Source of the DNA: an uncultured Myxococcales bacterium
Lineage (GTDB): Bacteria > Myxococcota_A > UBA9042
DNA: 7,291 bases
Direction of reading: 5' to 3'
NCBI GenBank assembly: GCA_937915965.1
Contig: CALGHC010000932.1
Coordinates: forward strand, 1-7,291
Positions 1 through 5,688 of the stretch are shown one piece after another. Every line of letters starts with the position of its first letter. Within the stretch, counting starts at the first letter, position 1. Under the pieces are notes generated by a model. It had not been told where the DNA came from, ran no database searches, and worked only from the letters and a program-made list of their open reading frames with translations. Made by a program: the position numbers and the translations under genes.

Positions 1-99
1 GGCTCTGGCGCGCCGCTGGCCCACCGCTGGCCGATACTGGTACTGTGTCCCGCCGTCGCCGGCTCGCGACGAGCACCCGCACAGGCGGCCGAGGTTCCG
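1..99. other. Upstream region of the first gene
   Basis: No gene is identified here. The frame of the downstream CDS stays open to the left edge, so an upstream start cannot be excluded by stops. The ATG at 100 is nevertheless well supported by the GAGG at 91-94 (5-base spacer) and by a signal peptide beginning exactly at that methionine. A 9-base direct repeat (CCGCTGGCC at 13-21 and 24-32) is visible but has no evident role. No convincing -35/-10 pair is seen. Confidence 0.4.
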
Positions 100-1791
100 A
101 TGCGCTTTTCTCTGTCCGCTCCTCTTTTCGGCGTTTCACTGCTTCTCTTCGCCGCTGTAGCGCTCGCGGCGCCATCCAGGTTGGCTGTCCAGGGACATCT
201 GGCTTCGGCTAACGGTGGCCCGGCCCCTGACGGCAAGTATCTGCTCTTCCTGGGCCTGTACGAGACCGCCGACACTGTCAAACCGCTGCACGAGGAGATC
301 CACACCGGCGTGCAGGTCAGCGGCGGCGTCTTCGCGCTCACCCTCGGCGATAAGAAGGCGCTTGAGCCTTCGCTCTTCGAGAGCGGTCAAGCGGCCTGGG
401 TGGGCGTCTCGGTCGACGGCGAGCCCGAGCTGGCGCGCGTGCCGCTGTTGCCCGTGCCGTACGCACTCTCCGCCGGTCACGCCACCGCGCTCGCGTGCAC
501 CGGCTGTATTACCAGCGACCACCTCGATCCCGCGACCCTCGCGCCCTATGCGACCAAGGCCCAGTTGGCCGAATATGCCAAGCTGGCTGCCTTGGCCGAC
601 TACGCCAAGAAGGACGACCTCGGCGATGCGGCTCTGCGCGGCGCCGCCAACCTGTTCACCAAGGCAAACGTCTTCACAAGCACCGTCGGCCTGGGCAAGT
701 CGACTGCACCGGGCTGCTCGGTCGACATCGGCACCGACGCTGGCTCCGTCTGCGTCGACGGCGCGCCTACCTTGCTGGTGCGGATGGCCAACGACGCAGG
801 CACCATGGAGAAGCTCGGCAAGAGCGGCCAGATCGTCTATCGATTCGACGAGAACGCGCTCTTCGTCAAGGTCGGTCCGGTGTGGCGCCGGGTCTCGTTT
901 CAGGTCATCTGTGGCGACGGCGTCACCGAGGTGCCCGAACAATGCGACGACGGCGACGCCAACGCAGACGCCCCGGACAAGTGCCGGACGACCTGCACGA
1001 AGCCGGTCTGCGGGGACCAGATCGTCGACACCGACGAGGCGTGCGACGACGGCAACAGCGTGCCAACCGACGCGTGCGTGGCTTGTAAGGTCGCTACCTG
1101 TGGCGACAATCAAGTTCAGGCAGGGGTCGAAGCCTGTGACGACGGCAACAGCAACCCCAACGACGGCTGTGTCGGCTGCAAGGCGGCGGTCTGTGGCGAT
1201 GGTGCCATCTACGCCGGTATGGAGGAGTGCGACGACGGGCCAGCGAACGCCGACGCGCCCGACAAGTGCCGAGTCTCTTGCAAGAAGCCGAAGTGTGGTG
1301 ACGCCATCCAAGACAGCGGCGAGCAGTGCGATTCGGGGGGCGCCAACGCCAACACGCCGAACACCTGCCGGACGACCTGCAAGCTGCCCGCATGCGGCGA
1401 CACCATCAAGGACAACGGCGAAGATTGCGACGATGGCAACAACCAAGACAACGACGGTTGCTCGGCTGGCTGCAAGAGCGAGAGCAAGTGCGGCGGCTTC
1501 GACGGCGGCGAGAAGAAGCTGATCATGGTGTCCGAGCTCAACCAGTGCCTGCAGGCGCTGGGCGCCCAGTTCGCGGGGGTGCAGTTCATCGAGATCGCCT
1601 ATGGCCACCTCGACTACCTCGACAACATCTGCAAGGCCTTCGGCTACACCAGCTACAAGACCACACACGGTGGCGACAAGTGCAACTCAAGCGCCAAGAT
1701 GTACCCGTCGCACTGCGGTCAGGGCTGGCTGGGCGCCGCCTGTGGCAATGGCTGCGGCAACACCAACTACGACGCTTTCTACTGCAACTGA
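100..1791 (+). CDS. Secreted cysteine-rich DUF4215 repeat protein with tail-fibre-like N-terminal domain
   Basis: This is a 563-residue exported protein, probably surface-attached or secreted; its exact function is unknown. A signal peptide is visible (basic n-region, hydrophobic stretch about residues 8-22, Ala-Leu-Ala cleavage site at 21-23). Residues about 28-125 follow the pattern common in bacterial tail-fibre-like and collagen-like surface proteins: an 'LAVQGHLASANGG' opening, an 'LFLGLYE' strand, a 'GVFALTLG' strand, and a closing 'VPYALSAGHA' (V119-P120-Y121). Residues 150-174 are rich in Ala/Lys with repeated 'YAK' and could form a short coiled coil. A 'VGLGKSTAPG...VDIG' segment recalls the VGIGT motif of tail-fibre repeats. 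Residues 271-463 are six cysteine-rich repeats. Residues 464-563 form a separate domain with eight cysteines (C464, C483, C511, C528, C539, C548, C552, C562). No C-terminal MYXO-CTERM type anchor (hydrophobic helix plus basic tail) is present. The start is supported by GAGG five bases upstream. Confidence 0.9.
   Translation: MRFSLSAPLFGVSLLLFAAVALAAPSRLAVQGHLASANGGPAPDGKYLLFLGLYETADTVKPLHEEIHTGVQVSGGVFALTLGDKKALEPSLFESGQAAWVGVSVDGEPELARVPLLPVPYALSAGHATALACTGCITSDHLDPATLAPYATKAQLAEYAKLAALADYAKKDDLGDAALRGAANLFTKANVFTSTVGLGKSTAPGCSVDIGTDAGSVCVDGAPTLLVRMANDAGTMEKLGKSGQIVYRFDENALFVKVGPVWRRVSFQVICGDGVTEVPEQCDDGDANADAPDKCRTTCTKPVCGDQIVDTDEACDDGNSVPTDACVACKVATCGDNQVQAGVEACDDGNSNPNDGCVGCKAAVCGDGAIYAGMEECDDGPANADAPDKCRVSCKKPKCGDAIQDSGEQCDSGGANANTPNTCRTTCKLPACGDTIKDNGEDCDDGNNQDNDGCSAGCKSESKCGGFDGGEKKLIMVSELNQCLQALGAQFAGVQFIEIAYGHLDYLDNICKAFGYTSYKTTHGGDKCNSSAKMYPSHCGQGWLGAACGNGCGNTNYDAFYCN
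910..1488 (+). repeat. Six tandem DUF4215/TIGR02232-type cysteine-rich protein repeats
   Basis: These are in-frame protein repeats of 30-34 residues, each opening with CGD and containing a C-D-[DS]-G core and a closing C-x2-3-C: residues 271-303, 304-333, 334-364, 365-398, 399-431 and 432-463. There are two subtypes. The longer (repeats 1, 4, 5) carries an 'ANADAPDKCR'-like insert. The shorter (2, 3, 6) carries 'CDDGN' and a 'DGC' or 'DAC'. The order is A-B-B-A-A-B. Repeats 1 and 4 are the most alike, suggesting duplication of blocks. Each unit has four cysteines, consistent with two disulfides per unit as expected for an extracytoplasmic module. Confidence 0.9.
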
Positions 1792-1793
1792 GC

Positions 1794-1817
1794 CGCCTCC
1801 AAGGCAACCGCGAGGCG
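1794..1817 (+). terminator. Weak stem-loop after the DUF4215 gene
   Basis: CGCCTC at 1794-1799 pairs perfectly with GAGGCG at 1812-1817 around a 12-base loop, directly after the TGA. There is no U-tract, so this may be a chance GC-rich hairpin or a 3'-end structure. It is not a confirmed intrinsic terminator. Confidence 0.2.
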
Positions 1818-1853
1818 CGCCCCATCGCTTGATTCCGCCGTGGAGGCCAGCCC

Positions 1854-2651
1854 ATGTTTACTCCCAGCCGCGCTTTCTACACCCCCAAGGGTTCACCGGG
1901 TCGCCCGCACCGATGGCGCCGCCGCAGCTCGGTGGCCCTCTCCGTCTTCGCCGCCGCGCTGCTGGCCACGGCCGGATGTGACGAAGGCCGCGACACCGCC
2001 AAGGCCGCGCCCACGCCGCAGGCTTCGGCCTTCGACGGCGAGTACATCGTCGCCTTCCGCTGGGGCGGGCAACAGGCGGCGATCGGCGCGTTTGTGGTCG
2101 CCCACGGCGCATTTGATGTCGACCTGGTCAACATCCTGGGCAAACGAATCACCGGCAACGGCACGGTCGCCGACGACGGCGTCATCGACTTCACGGCTCT
2201 CGATCACGAGGACGGCCAGCCCATCACCGCCGAGGGCCGCTTCGTCGGCGACAGCGTCGAAGGGACCTTCGACGTCGAGGCGACGCCGGGTGATTTCGCC
2301 GGCTCGCGCGACAACGTCGCGACCGTGCCCCCGTCAGCGGAATACGACGGCAGCTACGAGGTGGCCTTTGTCCGAAACGACGTCGAGCGCGCGGTCGCGG
2401 TGATGCAGATCCGCGACGGACGCTTCGCGGTCTCGATCACCAACATCGACGACGCCCGCTTCCAAGTCTACGGCTTCGTGACCAGCGACGGCACCGTAGT
2501 CATCGACGGCGACGGCGACGCCGACGCCGAAGCGGAGGCGAGCGTGCGGATCCTCGCCGAGGCGACCATCGACCAGGAGACCCGCGAGGTCCTGGGCATC
2601 TACCGGATTGGTGACCTGACCGGGGTGGTGCGCGGCAAGAGCTCGGACTGA
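1854..2651 (+). CDS. Putative lipoprotein with two tandem beta-rich domains, function unknown
   Basis: This is a 265-residue protein with a long basic n-region (R/K-rich, residues 5-25), a hydrophobic stretch (27-38) and a lipobox ending T39-A40-G41-C42. The -3 Thr is a permissive rather than canonical lipobox residue. Residues after the cysteine are Asp43-Glu44, which in E. coli would act as an inner-membrane retention signal; whether that holds here is unknown. A Ala/Pro-rich linker leads to two similar domains at about 60-150 and 164-260. Both open with [FY]-D-G-x-Y-x-V-A-F, then share G-x-F-x-V-x2-x-N-I, a GxV-x2-DG turn and a late G-[TI]-[FY] strand. This implies an internal duplication, probably an all-beta fold. 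An acidic stretch (about 218-228, Asp/Glu/Ala) interrupts the second copy. The start ATG has TGGAGG at 1841-1846 with a 7-base spacer. It lies between two other exported-protein genes in the same orientation. I do not recognise the family. Confidence 0.85.
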   Translation: MFTPSRAFYTPKGSPGRPHRWRRRSSVALSVFAAALLATAGCDEGRDTAKAAPTPQASAFDGEYIVAFRWGGQQAAIGAFVVAHGAFDVDLVNILGKRITGNGTVADDGVIDFTALDHEDGQPITAEGRFVGDSVEGTFDVEATPGDFAGSRDNVATVPPSAEYDGSYEVAFVRNDVERAVAVMQIRDGRFAVSITNIDDARFQVYGFVTSDGTVVIDGDGDADAEAEASVRILAEATIDQETREVLGIYRIGDLTGVVRGKSSD

Positions 2652-2654
2652 GGC

Positions 2655-2670
2655 GGCCGGCTCTCCGGCC
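2655..2670 (+). terminator. GC hairpin after the lipoprotein gene
   Basis: A perfect 6-bp stem (GGCCGG 2655-2660 with CCGGCC 2665-2670) and a four-base CTCT loop lie three bases past the stop codon. It lacks a U-run. It could attenuate transcription or stabilise an mRNA end before the DNase gene. It may also be fortuitous in such GC-rich DNA. Confidence 0.3.
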
Positions 2671-2729
2671 CTCCGCCTGTCCCGCTTGACGCCACGCAGC
2701 CCGCCACGCTCGAACCGCAAGGAAACAAC

Positions 2730-4139
2730 ATGCGTCCCATCCGAACCGCCCGCTTCGTCGCCGGCTTCGTCGCCCGCTTCGTCGCCTGCTTCGTCGCTCG
2801 CCCCGTCGCCCGCCTCGTCGCTGTCGTCGTCCTGGGCCTGACCCTGATCGCCCCGACCGCCGCCCTGGCTTACGATCTCGTCGATTTCAGCGACGGTTTC
2901 GGCGACTGGCAGATCTCCCCCAAGAACATCGGCCGCAGCTCGACACCGGGCTGGGCAATCGTCAGCAACTCCGGCGAGAAGGCCGCCCGCAACAGCATCA
3001 CCGGCACGCGCTTTACGTACTATTGGAAGCTCACGCGCACGGTCGATCTCAGTCACGCCGTCGAGCCGCGTCTCGAGATGCGCGCCCACTTCAAGGGCCA
3101 CGGCTATGCGTGGTTTCGGGTGATGGTCGGTCCGGAGGGCGCGACCAAGCTGGCCGATTTCGAGGTGGTCCACGAGGAGACCGAGGCGTCGGGCGCGCCC
3201 CAAAAGACGGTCATCCCACTCGACAAGTGGGCGGGCAAGCGCATCACCGTTCAGCTCCGCCTCAAGAAGCCCCACGACGTCATCGAAAAGAAGATTGGTC
3301 TGTACGTCCACCGCATCGGAGTCACGACAGCTCTCGCCGGCGACGACGAGCGACCCGCCCCCGACCTGATCGCGATCGCAGCTTTCAACGTGCAGATCTT
3401 CGGCAAGACCAAGATGAACAAGGCCGGGGTTCCGGAGATCCTCGTCAAGACGCTGGGCCGCTACGATCTGGTCGCGATTCAGGAGATTCGCGACGCGACT
3501 GAGACGGCGATCGCTGTGCTGCTCGCTCAGCTCAACGCGGCCTCGGAGGACGCCTACGCGATGGCGCTGAGCGAACGTGTGGGCCGCACGGTCAGCAAGG
3601 AACAGGTCGCGTTCTTTTACCGCAAGGCGAAGCTTGAACTCATCAGCACATCGATGGTGGCCGACGGCGCTGACGATCACTTCGAGCGCGAGCCATTCGT
3701 CGGTCACTTCCGCGTCGTCGACGGTGGCTTCGAGTTTGCCACCATGGTCCTGCACACCGCGCCGGAGGACACGGTCGCCGAGCTGGGCCACCTCGCCGCC
3801 GCCGTCGATCAATTGAAAGCCGACAGCGGCGAGGCAGACGTGATCGTGATGGGCGATCTCAACGCCGACTGTGGTTACGCTTCGCCCGAGGAGCTCGGCG
3901 CGATCGCGCTCTTCAACGACCCCAAATACACCAGCTGGATCGGTGACGACGTCGACACGACGACGACGTTCAGCGACTGCGCCTACGATCGCATGGTGAC
4001 GACCGGCGCGATGACCGACCGGGTGATCGCCGGCTCGAACGGCACGTTCTACTTCGACCAGGCGCTGGCGATCGGACCGGAGCTTGCGATGCTGGTCAGC
4101 GACCACTACCCGGTCGAGCTGCTCTTGCAGGGGAACTAG
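2730..4139 (+). CDS. Secreted DNase I-like endonuclease with N-terminal beta-sandwich-like domain
   Basis: This is a 469-residue predicted extracellular, divalent-metal-dependent DNA endonuclease of the endonuclease/exonuclease/phosphatase (EEP) superfamily. A long Arg-rich n-region leads into a signal peptide with an Ala-Leu-Ala site at 45-47. Residues 48-205 form a predicted beta-rich domain opening with 'DFSDGFGDWQ', typical of carbohydrate-binding-like jelly rolls. Residues about 213-467 match animal DNase I along their whole length: 'IAAFNVQIFG', 'YDLVAIQEIRD', 'VLHTAPEDTVAE', 'MGDLNADCGY', 'CAYDRMV' and 'SDHYPVE'. In remembered mature DNase I numbering, the active-site residues map as N7=N220, E39=E252, E78=E291, H134=H342, D168=D376, N170=N378, D212=D420 and H252=H459. 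The essential disulfide C173-C209 maps to C381-C417. The other, dispensable disulfide (C101/C104) is missing. Calcium-ligand positions D201, T203 and T205 correspond to D409, T411 and T413. The start has AAGGA at 2719-2723, 6 bases before the ATG. Nuclease activity is inferred, not shown. Confidence 0.93.
   Translation: MRPIRTARFVAGFVARFVACFVARPVARLVAVVVLGLTLIAPTAALAYDLVDFSDGFGDWQISPKNIGRSSTPGWAIVSNSGEKAARNSITGTRFTYYWKLTRTVDLSHAVEPRLEMRAHFKGHGYAWFRVMVGPEGATKLADFEVVHEETEASGAPQKTVIPLDKWAGKRITVQLRLKKPHDVIEKKIGLYVHRIGVTTALAGDDERPAPDLIAIAAFNVQIFGKTKMNKAGVPEILVKTLGRYDLVAIQEIRDATETAIAVLLAQLNAASEDAYAMALSERVGRTVSKEQVAFFYRKAKLELISTSMVADGADDHFEREPFVGHFRVVDGGFEFATMVLHTAPEDTVAELGHLAAAVDQLKADSGEADVIVMGDLNADCGYASPEELGAIALFNDPKYTSWIGDDVDTTTTFSDCAYDRMVTTGAMTDRVIAGSNGTFYFDQALAIGPELAMLVSDHYPVELLLQGN
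2751..2822 (+). repeat. 12-bp minisatellite encoding the signal-peptide n-region
   Basis: Six consecutive 12-base units, consensus CGCTTCGTCGCC, encode tetrapeptides of the form [RGC]-[FPL]-V-A at residues 8-31 of the DNase. Units start at 2751, 2763, 2775, 2787, 2799 and 2811. Divergence is mainly at the first codon (CGC/GGC/TGC) and second codon (TTC/CCC/CTC). Unit length is a multiple of three, so copy-number changes would keep the frame and only lengthen or shorten the n-region. Confidence 0.9.
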
Positions 4140-4157
4140 GCGTCCGGGCCGGCCGGG

Positions 4158-4463
4158 CTACTCCTCGATCCAGACCACGCCATCCTCGACACCGCACGGC
4201 CAGCGCTGCACCTGGATGTACTCGCTGTCGGGGCTCCGGCCATCGCTCAGGCGAAACCGCCAGCCATGCAGGTTGCAGGTCAGGATGCCATCCGCGTCGA
4301 CGTCGCCGCCGAGCAGCGGCGCGTACTGGTGCGGACACATCGCGTCAATGACGTGCACCTCGTCGCCGTGGCGAATGACCAAGACGGGGTCGCCATCGGG
4401 CGTGTCGACCAAGAGCCGATCGCCATCGAGATGATCAAGGCGGCACAATTCGATCCGGGCCAT
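4158..4463 (-). CDS. Small Rieske [2Fe-2S] ferredoxin-like protein
   Basis: This 101-residue soluble protein is the size of stand-alone Rieske ferredoxins (NirD- or BphA3-like electron carriers). The two cluster-binding motifs are present: C43-P-H45 within 'CPHQYAPL' and C63-N-L-H66 within 'CNLHGWRF', giving the two Cys and two His ligands of a Rieske centre. The rest ('GDPVLVIRHGDEVHVIDAMC', then 'RLSDGRSPDSEYIQVQRW') follows the usual beta-sandwich. No signal peptide or membrane segment is seen, so it is cytoplasmic. I chose the ATG at 4463 because AGGAG (4473-4469, minus strand) lies five bases upstream; a GTG one codon earlier (4466) would be only three bases from it. It converges on the DNase gene with an 18-base gap and diverges from the amidohydrolase gene. 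The redox partner cannot be named; no oxygenase or nitrite reductase gene is in the window. Confidence 0.92.
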   Translation of the reverse strand: MARIELCRLDHLDGDRLLVDTPDGDPVLVIRHGDEVHVIDAMCPHQYAPLLGGDVDADGILTCNLHGWRFRLSDGRSPDSEYIQVQRWPCGVEDGVVWIEE

Positions 4464-4478
4464 CACCTCTCCTAGCGT

Positions 4479-4531
4479 TTGGCGTCTCGATCGGACGGTA
4501 GCTGCGCTTGGCGTCCGGACCGGACGGTAGC
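4479..4531. repeat. Two 24-bp imperfect direct repeats in the divergent promoter region
   Basis: Copies at 4479-4502 and 4508-4531 both start TTGGCGTC and end CGGACGGTAGC, differing at only three of 24 positions in the middle. Start-to-start spacing is 29 bases. The arrangement, between two divergent genes, suggests paired operator sites, but no regulator is known. The second copy also contains the 8-base palindrome GTCCGGAC (4513-4520). Confidence 0.7.
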
Positions 4532-4560
4532 ATCGCGCCGACCGACTCTGCTACCGTCCG
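4521..4560 (+). promoter_or_regulatory. Perfect 11-bp inverted repeat (hairpin or operator) ahead of the amidohydrolase gene
   Basis: CGGACGGTAGC at 4521-4531 is exactly complementary to GCTACCGTCCG at 4550-4560, with an 18-base loop. The right arm ends ten bases before the GGAGG Shine-Dalgarno (4570-4574). The upstream direct-repeat copy of the same 11-mer (4492-4502) could pair with the same right arm, giving an alternative hairpin with a 47-base loop. It may act as DNA operator half-sites or as an mRNA leader structure; the sequence alone does not decide. There is no U-tract after it, so it is not an ordinary intrinsic terminator. Confidence 0.55.
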
Positions 4561-4582
4561 CTCCCCGCCGGAGGCCGCTCGC

Positions 4583-5356
4583 ATGCCCCAGACCGCCGTT
4601 CGCATCATCGGAGATCCGAGCGCCTCGGGTCCACTGGTCATCACCTGCGAGCACGCATCGAACCGCGTCGAACCGCCGCTCCTCGCCGACCTGGACGATT
4701 GCCGCTGGCTCGACAGCCACTGGGGCTGGGACATTGGCGCCGCCGCCGTCTCGGAGGAGCTCGCCCGCCTCAGCAACTCGGTTGGGGTACTCGCTGACTT
4801 CTCCCGCCTGGTCTGTGACCCCAACCGAGACCCGACCGACGCGACCTGGATCCGCACCGAGGTAGAGGGCAGCGCGCTCGGCTTCAACGCCGGCATCGAC
4901 GAGGCCGAGCGCATCCGCCGGCTGCGCCGCTACTACGACCCCTACCACCACGTCGTCGACAGCGTCCTCGGCGAGCGGCTCGCCCACAGCGGCGACGTCC
5001 TGCTGCTGAGCGTTCACTCATTCACACCCCACTTCGGCACCGAGTCGCGGTCCATGGAGGTCGGCATTCTCTTCGCCGACTACGAGCCCGTCGCTCGCCG
5101 CCTCGCCGCGCAGCTCGACCAGGAAGGCTTCGTGGTCGCCCTCAACGAGCCGTACTCGGGTCTCGAAGGGCTGATCTTCGCCGCCAACCGCCACGGCCGC
5201 GAGCACGGCGTCATCTACTTGGAGATCGAGCTGCGCCAGGACCTGATAGGTACCGCCAGCGACGCGATCGCCGTCGCGGGTAAGGTGTGGCGGGCCCTGG
5301 ATCGCCTGCGCCTGCGCCGCATGCCGCGCGAAACGGTTGCGAAAGCGACAAGGTGA
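4583..5356 (+). CDS. Predicted N-formylglutamate amidohydrolase family protein
   Basis: This 257-residue protein is of the FGase family (PF05013; the shorter 'predicted' subgroup resembling COG3931). Characterised relatives deformylate N-formyl-L-glutamate, the last step of one histidine-degradation route, using a divalent metal in a zinc-peptidase-like fold. Visible family motifs are 'LVITCEHASN' (18-27), 'FSRLVCDPNRDP' (73-84), 'SVHSFTP' (143-149), 'LNEPYSG' (187-193) and 'YLEIELRQDL' (212-221). H24 and H145 are the likely metal ligands by family analogy (inference). No signal peptide is present. The ATG at 4583 is chosen because GGAGG at 4570-4574 sits eight bases upstream. A TTG at 4508 in the same frame would add 25 residues of low-complexity sequence and would start inside the intergenic repeats, so it is rejected. 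No other hut genes are nearby, so the substrate could differ from formylglutamate. Confidence 0.88.
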   Translation: MPQTAVRIIGDPSASGPLVITCEHASNRVEPPLLADLDDCRWLDSHWGWDIGAAAVSEELARLSNSVGVLADFSRLVCDPNRDPTDATWIRTEVEGSALGFNAGIDEAERIRRLRRYYDPYHHVVDSVLGERLAHSGDVLLLSVHSFTPHFGTESRSMEVGILFADYEPVARRLAAQLDQEGFVVALNEPYSGLEGLIFAANRHGREHGVIYLEIELRQDLIGTASDAIAVAGKVWRALDRLRLRRMPRETVAKATR

Positions 5357-5684
5357 TCACCCCACAGCCGCCGGGCCGCAGCTCGCCTGCTGTGTCGCCC
5401 CTGTGGAGGCCTGGATCGAGGCACCCGAGGTTCCGAAGGTTTCGGTGGCGCCATCCGTCCACAGCCGCCTCTGAGCCCGCCCACCGGTCCGTCCGATTCG
5501 GGCAGTTTTCTTGCCTGGATCTGATTGCCGCGCGACGATCCTCGATGAGCGCGCACGTTGGCGCGCACGCTGGCACGTCCGGGGGCGCGCCGTCCGCCGA
5601 CGCCGGGAGATGACCGGCGCGGTACCGGACGCCCCAGGAGCCACGATTCGGAACCACGATTCGGAGCCACGATTCGGAGCCACC
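5357..5684. other. Intergenic spacer with short repeats
   Basis: No gene is supported over this stretch of about 330 bases. Open frames here lack Shine-Dalgarno sites and read as Arg/Pro-rich noise. It begins with a perfect 10-base palindrome, GGTGATCACC (5352-5361), overlapping the stop codon of the amidohydrolase gene. CCACAG (5362-5367) and CTGTGG (5401-5406) can pair around a smaller CAGC/GCTG hairpin (5379-5382 with 5389-5392), a weak candidate for a transcription end. The 11-mer CCACAGCCGCC occurs at 5362-5372 and again at 5459-5469. A 12-mer of the form GCGCGCACGYTG is tandemly doubled at 5549-5572, and 13-mer repeats begin at 5637. Confidence 0.5.
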
Positions 5685-5688
5685 ATGT
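5637..5688. repeat. 13-bp tandem repeat, four units
   Basis: Units at 5637, 5650 and 5663 read GGAGCCACGATTC, GGAACCACGATTC and GGAGCCACGATTC. A fourth, degenerate unit at 5676-5688 reads GGAGCCACCATGT. The last unit supplies both the GGAG and the ATG of the next small ORF. A 13-base period is not a multiple of three, so the array would read through all frames, which argues that it is non-coding. Confidence 0.9.

Noticed and set aside
136..1668. Long open frame (about 510 codons) on the minus strand
   Set aside because: It lies antisense to the clearly coding DUF4215 gene; such shadows are normal when third positions are mostly G or C, and the translation resembles no protein family.
2686..2714. 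TTGACG as a possible -35 box upstream of the DNase gene
   Set aside because: At 17-base spacing the would-be -10 hexamer is CTCGAA, which does not resemble TATAAT.
2334..4106. Long open frame (about 590 codons) on the minus strand, with a repeated Asp-Glu-Ala-Gly stretch
   Set aside because: It is antisense to the lipoprotein and DNase genes. The acidic repeat is merely the complement of the 12-bp minisatellite, and the opposite strand has unambiguous DNase I motifs.
4144..4156. GC-rich CCGG...CCGG structure between the convergent DNase and Rieske genes as a bidirectional terminator
   Set aside because: The stem is only four base pairs with a five-base loop and there is no T-run on either side, so it is not distinguishable from background.
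4508..4582. TTG start giving the amidohydrolase 25 extra N-terminal residues
   Set aside because: The start lies inside the direct repeat, lacks a well-placed Shine-Dalgarno and adds non-conserved sequence; the ATG at 4583 has GGAGG at good spacing.
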